NCBI RefSeq assembly: GCF_965662505.1
Contig: NZ_CBFIHX010000047.1
Location: 1 to 26,056 of the forward strand
DNA: 26,056 nucleotides
Direction of reading: 5' to 3'
Origin: Pseudomaricurvus sp965662505
GTDB taxonomy: Bacteria > Pseudomonadota > Gammaproteobacteria > Pseudomonadales > Cellvibrionaceae
The position numbers and the translations under genes were made by a program. A model generated the notes under the pieces. It was not told the DNA's origin and ran no database searches. It was given only the letters and a program-made list of their open reading frames with translations. Shown piece by piece: positions 22,343 to 26,056 of the stretch. Every line of letters begins with the position of its first letter. Positions within the stretch are counted from its first letter, which is position 1.

Positions 22343-23323
22343 GTGAAAGCACCCGTACGTGTTGCCGTGACTGGCGCAGCCGGTCAAATCAGCTACTCCC
22401 TGTTGTTCCGCATTGCCGCTGGCGAAATGCTGGGCAAAGATCAGCCTGTAATCCTGCAAATGCTTGAAATTACTCCAGCTCTGGATGCCCTGAAGGGTGT
22501 TGCCATGGAGTTGGACGACTGTGCATTCCCTCTGTTGGCTGGCCTGGTTTGTACCGATGACCCCAATGTAGCATTCAAAGATGCCGATTACGCTCTGTTG
22601 GTTGGTGCACGTCCTCGCGGTCCTGGTATGGAGCGTAAAGATCTGCTGGAAGCAAACGCCGCGATCTTCTCTGTTCAGGGTAAAGCGATCAACGATCACG
22701 CTTCACGTGATATTAAAGTTCTGGTTGTCGGCAACCCTGCCAACACCAACGCTCTGATTGCTCAGCGTAACGCTCCGGACATTGACCCACGTCAATTCAC
22801 TGCCATGATGCGTTTGGATCACAATCGCGCCATGAGCCAGCTGGCTGAGAAAACTGGTAAAACCATCAATGACGTTCAAAACGTTATTATTTGGGGTAAC
22901 CACTCAGCAACTCAGTACCCAGATATCCACAACACCAAGGTTGACGGTGCGGATGCCATGGGTCTGATCGATCAGGCTTGGTACGAAAACGACTTCATCC
23001 CGACTGTTCAGCAGCGTGGTGCAGCGATCATTAAAGCTCGTGGTGCTTCTTCTGCGGCTTCTGCTGCAAACGCTGCCATCTTCCATATGCGTGACTGGGC
23101 TTTGGGTACTCCAGAAGGTGACTACGTCACTATGGGTGTTTACTCCGATGGTTCATACGGTATCGAAAAAGGTCTGATTTACGGCTACCCATGCGTTTGC
23201 AAAAACGGCGACTGGGAAGTTGTTCAGGGTATTGAGCTGAACGATTTCTCCAAGAGCAAGATGCAAGCCACTGAGCAAGAACTGAAAGAAGAGCGTGATG
23301 CAGTAGCAGAGTTGCTGCCATAA
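22343..23323 (+). CDS. mdh: Malate dehydrogenase
   Basis: The product is 326 residues. It interconverts malate and oxaloacetate with NAD in the TCA cycle. It is of the cytosolic-like MDH type 2 clade: VAVTGAAGQISYSLLFRIA is the NAD loop, GARPRGPGMERKDLL holds the mobile-loop arginines, MRLDHNRA the catalytic aspartate, and IIWGNHSATQYPD the catalytic histidine. The start is GTG at 22343, with GGAG 12 bases upstream. Codon choice is strongly biased toward C-ending and preferred codons, indicating high expression. Confidence 0.97.
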   Translation: MKAPVRVAVTGAAGQISYSLLFRIAAGEMLGKDQPVILQMLEITPALDALKGVAMELDDCAFPLLAGLVCTDDPNVAFKDADYALLVGARPRGPGMERKDLLEANAAIFSVQGKAINDHASRDIKVLVVGNPANTNALIAQRNAPDIDPRQFTAMMRLDHNRAMSQLAEKTGKTINDVQNVIIWGNHSATQYPDIHNTKVDGADAMGLIDQAWYENDFIPTVQQRGAAIIKARGASSAASAANAAIFHMRDWALGTPEGDYVTMGVYSDGSYGIEKGLIYGYPCVCKNGDWEVVQGIELNDFSKSKMQATEQELKEERDAVAELLP

Positions 23324-23343
23324 TCCGGTCTTACTCAGGCTTC

Positions 23344-23376
23344 AAAAAGAGCGCGGTTTAATCCGCGCTTTTTTTT
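23344..23376 (+). terminator. Intrinsic terminator after mdh
   Basis: AGCGCGG (23350-23356) pairs with CCGCGCT (23363-23369) around TTTAAT, extended by A-T pairs on both sides and ending in eight Ts. It begins 21 bp after the mdh stop. Confidence 0.9.
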
Positions 23377-23505
23377 GTCTGATTTTTAAGGGTCCCCGTT
23401 TATATTCAGATTTGTCCCATAGAGCCTCAGAGACAAATGCTAGCCTTATGTTGAACCTGTTGCGGCTTTTAATCGTAAACAGAATAGACAGAAAGGTAGG
23501 TTCAT

Positions 23506-24012
23506 ATGGTGACTGTCAGACGCAATCAAGGAGACCGGGTAAGCCTGCTGCTTGAACCCAATCATTCACTGCCGGCAGACATACAAGCGGTATTAACGTT
23601 TGGGATTTTCGTGCCCGCATTGCTGACCAGTTTTGTTTTTTTGATGCTGGGGGCCTGGTTGGTGATCCCCTTTATTTTTGCCGAAACGGCTTTGCTTGGC
23701 GGGGCATTGTATTGGGTGCGCTTGCGCTGTGAGGCCCGTGAAGAGCTGCTGATCAGTGGCAAAGGTGTGGCGGTGCGCAAGCAAGTTGGCCGGCTTTCGC
23801 AAGTCTGGTGGTTTGAGAGAGCCCACTTGTCGCTCATGTTAGGTGTGAACGAGGGCAGTGAGCTGCGTCATGTCACCTTGTGTGGTGACGGGGGGTTGCT
23901 TGAAATTGGTGACTTTCTCAATGAAACGGACTTGAAGCTTCTGTTAGGCCAGCTAAATCAACAAGGGTTGCCAACAAAAAAGCATATTCAGTGGGGCTTT
24001 CTGGCATGTTGA
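23506..24012 (+). CDS. DUF2244 integral membrane protein
   Basis: The product is 168 residues. Two membrane helices lie at about residues 28-65 (ILTFGIF-like stretch and WLVIPFIFAETALLGGALYW), followed by a soluble part with RCEAREELLISGKGVAV and WWFERAHLSLML. This layout and PNHSLPADIQAVL near the N-terminus match DUF2244, a family often near respiratory oxidase genes in other bacteria. Its function is unknown. AAAGGTAGG is 6 bases before the ATG. It is a single gene between the mdh terminator and its own terminator. Confidence 0.75.
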   Translation: MVTVRRNQGDRVSLLLEPNHSLPADIQAVLTFGIFVPALLTSFVFLMLGAWLVIPFIFAETALLGGALYWVRLRCEAREELLISGKGVAVRKQVGRLSQVWWFERAHLSLMLGVNEGSELRHVTLCGDGGLLEIGDFLNETDLKLLLGQLNQQGLPTKKHIQWGFLAC

Positions 24013-24042
24013 TCCCGAGAGACAGCAGTCTTTAGTAAGAAG

Positions 24043-24062
24043 AAAAGCCTCGAAAGGCTTTT
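24043..24062 (+). terminator. Intrinsic terminator after DUF2244 gene
   Basis: AAAAGCCT (24043-24050) pairs perfectly with AGGCTTTT (24055-24062) around the tetraloop CGAA, 30 bp after the stop. The T-run is four bases. Confidence 0.75.
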
Positions 24063-24083
24063 ATACGTATCAAAGCTTTCTCA

Positions 24084-24106
24084 TTTCATCTCTGTTTGAG
24101 ATGAAA
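24084..24106. promoter_or_regulatory. Inverted repeat upstream of bcp
   Basis: TTTCATCTC (24084-24092) pairs with GAGATGAAA (24098-24106), a perfect 9-bp inverted repeat with a 5-bp centre. It lies directly upstream of the bcp promoter region and could be a redox-regulator operator. The regulator cannot be named. Confidence 0.45.
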
Positions 24107-24137
24107 CAGACATTTCTCAGCTTGGGGGCGATATAAT
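24107..24137 (+). promoter_or_regulatory. Promoter of bcp
   Basis: TATAAT at 24132-24137 is a consensus -10. CAGACA at 24107-24112 is a weak -35 at 19 bp, directly abutting the inverted repeat. The leader would be about 45 bases. No good Shine-Dalgarno precedes the ATG apart from AAGGATAAGG at 24171-24180. Confidence 0.5.
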
Positions 24138-24186
24138 CATCTCCCTGAAAATTTATTATCAGCAGTAATTAAGGATAAGGTTTTTC

Positions 24187-24663
24187 ATGGCATACCCAAA
24201 AATTGGTAATTTGGCTCCGGCATTTACTCTTCAGAAGCAAGATGGCACAAAGGTCAGTCTTAAAGATTTTCGCGACAAAAAGAATGTCGTACTGTATTTC
24301 TACCCTAAGGCTATGACTCCAGGCTGTACCACACAAGCTTGCGGTATCAGGGATACACAAAAAGAGTTGGAGGCACTTGATACTGTAGTTTTAGGTGTTA
24401 GCCCTGATCCTTACCCACGTTTGCAGAAGTTTATTGATAAGCACGAACTCAACTTTGATCTTTTGTCGGACGAAGACCATGCGATTGCAGATAAGTACGG
24501 TGTTTGGGGCTTGAAGAAGTTCATGGGGAAAGAGTTTATGGGGTTGATCCGGACGACTTTTATCATCGGTAAAGATGGTCGTTTGAAAGACGTTATGGAT
24601 AAATTTAAAACCAAATCACATCACGATGACCTTTTGGCTCGCTTAAACGAGCTGGAACTCTAG
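24187..24663 (+). CDS. bcp: Thioredoxin-dependent thiol peroxidase
   Basis: The product is 158 residues, a BCP/PrxQ-type peroxiredoxin. It reduces hydrogen peroxide and organic hydroperoxides using thioredoxin. Peroxidatic Cys47 lies in PKAMTPGCTTQACG and the resolving Cys52 five residues on, the atypical two-cysteine arrangement. LAPAFTL near the N-terminus and RTTFIIGKDG are conserved. AAGGATAAGG lies 6-15 bases before the ATG. In E. coli bcp follows gcvR; here it stands alone. Confidence 0.93.
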   Translation: MAYPKIGNLAPAFTLQKQDGTKVSLKDFRDKKNVVLYFYPKAMTPGCTTQACGIRDTQKELEALDTVVLGVSPDPYPRLQKFIDKHELNFDLLSDEDHAIADKYGVWGLKKFMGKEFMGLIRTTFIIGKDGRLKDVMDKFKTKSHHDDLLARLNELEL

Positions 24664-24843
24664 CACTCTGGTTTGGTTGTCATTTAGGTCCTTATTTAAA
24701 AAAAATACGAAAGCATGGACAGTTCAAATTATGATTTTTACCTTTTGATTTTCGTCAGAAGGTTGATCAAGTTGTGAGCTGTTGGGTCGCCTGCTGTTCC
24801 CACTTTGGTCTTAAATTTGAGCCTGATTAGACACATAAACTCT

Positions 24844-24884
24844 AATGCTCTTCATCCCTTATTGTTAATGGATGAGCACATTAA
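24844..24884. promoter_or_regulatory. Nested inverted repeats, possible activator site
   Basis: TTAATG (24865-24870) and CATTAA (24879-24884) are inverted around 8 bases. GGATGAGCACATT (24870-24882) also pairs imperfectly with AATGCTCTTCATCC (24844-24857). These lie 50-90 bp upstream of the sigma-54-like promoter, where an enhancer-binding protein might bind. Confidence 0.3.
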
Positions 24885-24931
24885 TCCGTAATCGTTAACG
24901 CTAGTGAAGTATTGTCACTTAAAGCCACTGC

Positions 24932-24948
24932 TTGGCACGTATCTGGCT
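24932..24948 (+). promoter_or_regulatory. Sigma-54-type promoter candidate
   Basis: TTGGCACGTATCTGGCT matches the -24/-12 consensus TTGGCACG-N4-TTGCT with one mismatch. The invariant GG (24934-24935) and GC (24946-24947) have the required 10 bases between them. It lies about 170 bp before the start of the GAF-AraC gene. Confidence 0.45.
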
Positions 24949-25118
24949 GGTTTATTTGCTTTATAACGAATAGTTTTGTCAATCCTGATATTCGCTCCTA
25001 AAGCGTAGGTAGCTGTTTCATGGAAGCATGGCATTGGGGGGAGATCTTACCTGGCCCTACACGCAATGACTGCATTGTTAATACGGGAAAGTCGTGTTTC
25101 AGGCCCTAATGAAAAGTA

Positions 25119-26056
25119 ATGACAACAACGGTACGCAAGACAACTATGGTAGATGACACTGAAATGCTCGTTGATGAGCACCCTGGCTATCAATCTCCAA
25201 CAAAAGGGTATTCTGGCAACCAGCAAACCCTGGCTAGTCGCTTGCGTCGTCTTCATGATCTGTTAACTGATAGGCATGAAAGTTATCAATTACATTGCAA
25301 TGCTTATCTGGAGGCAGGACGCCGCATGTTTGATGCGGACGAGGCTCTGCTGCTACGGTTGAGGTTTTTACAGGATGAGGCGGTAGTAGAGGCGCACAGC
25401 GGCGACAAACTGGCCAATCTTGACTCTGTCAGTAGTGAAGTACCATGGTGTTCTGAGATTATTGAACAAAAAAGGGTCACATTTCAGAGTAATTCTTCTG
25501 TGAACTCTGAAACCGTGACCTATAATGAGTTCGTCATTCGGGGATATTTATGTGCCCCGGTCTTTGTAACTGGCCAATTGTTTGGGGTTCTTTGCTTTCT
25601 GCGAGGAACAACAGAAAAAAGTGGTTTTACAGATGAAGATACTGAAACAATCGAATTAATGGCAAAAGGAGTGGCCAAAATGATAGAACTTCAGCGGGTT
25701 CAGCCCGTCGATCAAGAAAAGCTACGTGCAGGCTTTGCTACGGAAGGCGTCAGAACATTTGAAGAGTATGTCCAGCTTGCGCGTTTACCAGAAGTTTACG
25801 GGGTACCTGGAAGAGTTGTTGACGTTTTGCAAAAGAGGATTGGCAAGTGTTCCTTGTCTATTGACTTTATTGCAGAAGAAATGAATCTCTCTAAAAGAAC
25901 TTTGCAGAGACGATTGCAACAACAGAACATCAGTTTTGCCCAATTACGCGATCAGGTGCGCTTTCACCATGCGATCACCTATCTTGTCGAGCAAACCATG
26001 AGCATTGATAGCATCTCTGCTTCTCTGGATTTCTCGGATCGTACCAGCTTTACCAA
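25119..26056 (+). CDS. GAF + AraC-type regulator, 3' end outside window
   Basis: The frame is open from 25113 to the end of the window, giving at least 312 residues from ATG 25119 (a second ATG is at 25146; neither has a clear ribosome site). Residues about 45-190 look like a GAF sensor domain (LEAGRRMFDADEALLLRLR; APVFVTGQLFGVLCFLR; GFTDEDTETIELMAKG). Residues about 232-312 are an AraC/XylS DNA-binding domain: first helix-turn-helix in LSIDFIAEEMNLSKRTLQRR, then ISFAQLRDQVRFHHAITYL and most of the second helix-turn-helix (SIDSISASLDFSDRTSFT). The gene is cut by the window end just before the AraC signature finishes. Its base composition is more AT-rich than the fab cluster, hinting at acquisition or low expression. 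The ligand is unknown. Confidence 0.85.
   Translation, partial: MTTTVRKTTMVDDTEMLVDEHPGYQSPTKGYSGNQQTLASRLRRLHDLLTDRHESYQLHCNAYLEAGRRMFDADEALLLRLRFLQDEAVVEAHSGDKLANLDSVSSEVPWCSEIIEQKRVTFQSNSSVNSETVTYNEFVIRGYLCAPVFVTGQLFGVLCFLRGTTEKSGFTDEDTETIELMAKGVAKMIELQRVQPVDQEKLRAGFATEGVRTFEEYVQLARLPEVYGVPGRVVDVLQKRIGKCSLSIDFIAEEMNLSKRTLQRRLQQQNISFAQLRDQVRFHHAITYLVEQTMSIDSISASLDFSDRTSFT

Larger units (their letters stand above)
24664..25118. other. 455-bp intergenic region upstream of GAF-AraC gene
   Basis: No credible gene lies here. It is AT-rich and contains no clear bcp terminator (a short A-run at 24698-24706 only). It holds the inverted repeat TTAATG...CATTAA at 24865-24884, an imperfect larger one at about 24844-24882, and the sigma-54-like promoter at 24932-24948. 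A smaller repeat CAATG/CATTG is at 25064-25077. Confidence 0.6.

Noticed and set aside
24715..24777. 20-residue ORF after bcp
   Set aside because: Only a weak CGAAAGC precedes the ATG and nothing supports translation.
25047..25256. 69-codon minus-strand frame
   Set aside because: It overlaps the 5' end of the GAF-AraC gene, which has clear domains in the other direction.

Overview
The window is chromosomal DNA of a Gammaproteobacterium. The evidence is the gene order Maf/YceF - yceD - rpmF - plsX - fabD - fabG - acpP - fabF - pabC - mltG - tmk - holB - pilZ - tatD, together with a periplasmic fatty acid cis/trans isomerase, a PilZ-type pilus protein and dimeric dUTPase. fabH is absent between plsX and fabD and pilZ lies between holB and tatD, as in Pseudomonas-like and marine Pseudomonadales/Oceanospirillales-type genomes rather than enterics. 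I cannot name a genus. No rRNA, tRNA, phage or complete IS element is visible.

Layout. 1-805: two clusters of a REP-like repeat flank a small GIY-YIG nuclease gene whose 3' end and stop codon lie inside the repeat. 827-3833: folE (-), a RhuM-Fic/Doc fusion (+) and pbpG (+). 3834-7361: an intergenic region with strong hairpins, the fatty acid cis/trans isomerase cti (-) and an unrecognised gene (-). 7362-19558: Maf/YceF (-), then the rpmF-fatty acid synthesis cluster (yceD to pabC), mltG, tmk, an inserted opposite-strand RluA-type pseudouridine synthase, holB, pilZ and tatD. 19606-21270: a two-gene minus-strand unit of an MJ1255-type glycosyltransferase and a PAP2 phosphatase. 21558-24663: dUTPase, mdh, a DUF2244 membrane protein and the peroxiredoxin bcp, all +. 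25119-end: a GAF + AraC-type regulator cut by the window end and preceded by a sigma-54-like promoter.

How the genes work together. The central cluster makes phospholipid precursors (PlsX; FabD, FabG, AcpP and FabF for chain elongation) beside ribosome factors (YceD, L32), folate (PabC; FolE lies further upstream), dTMP supply and replication (Tmk, HolB; dUTPase downstream) and peptidoglycan processing (MltG; PbpG upstream). Cti alters existing unsaturated acyl chains, so membrane composition is a theme.

The most unusual signals are outside the genes. At least seven intergenic gaps carry short tandem duplications of 14-17 bp that are unrelated in sequence but alike in unit length, several of them copying a stop codon. 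The yceD operon has a near-consensus promoter placed so close to its ATG that the mRNA should be leaderless. The GIY-YIG gene is embedded in its own repeat family. I saw nothing that is clearly a new defence or mobile system; the GIY-YIG/repeat unit and the tandem duplications are the best candidates for something under-described.
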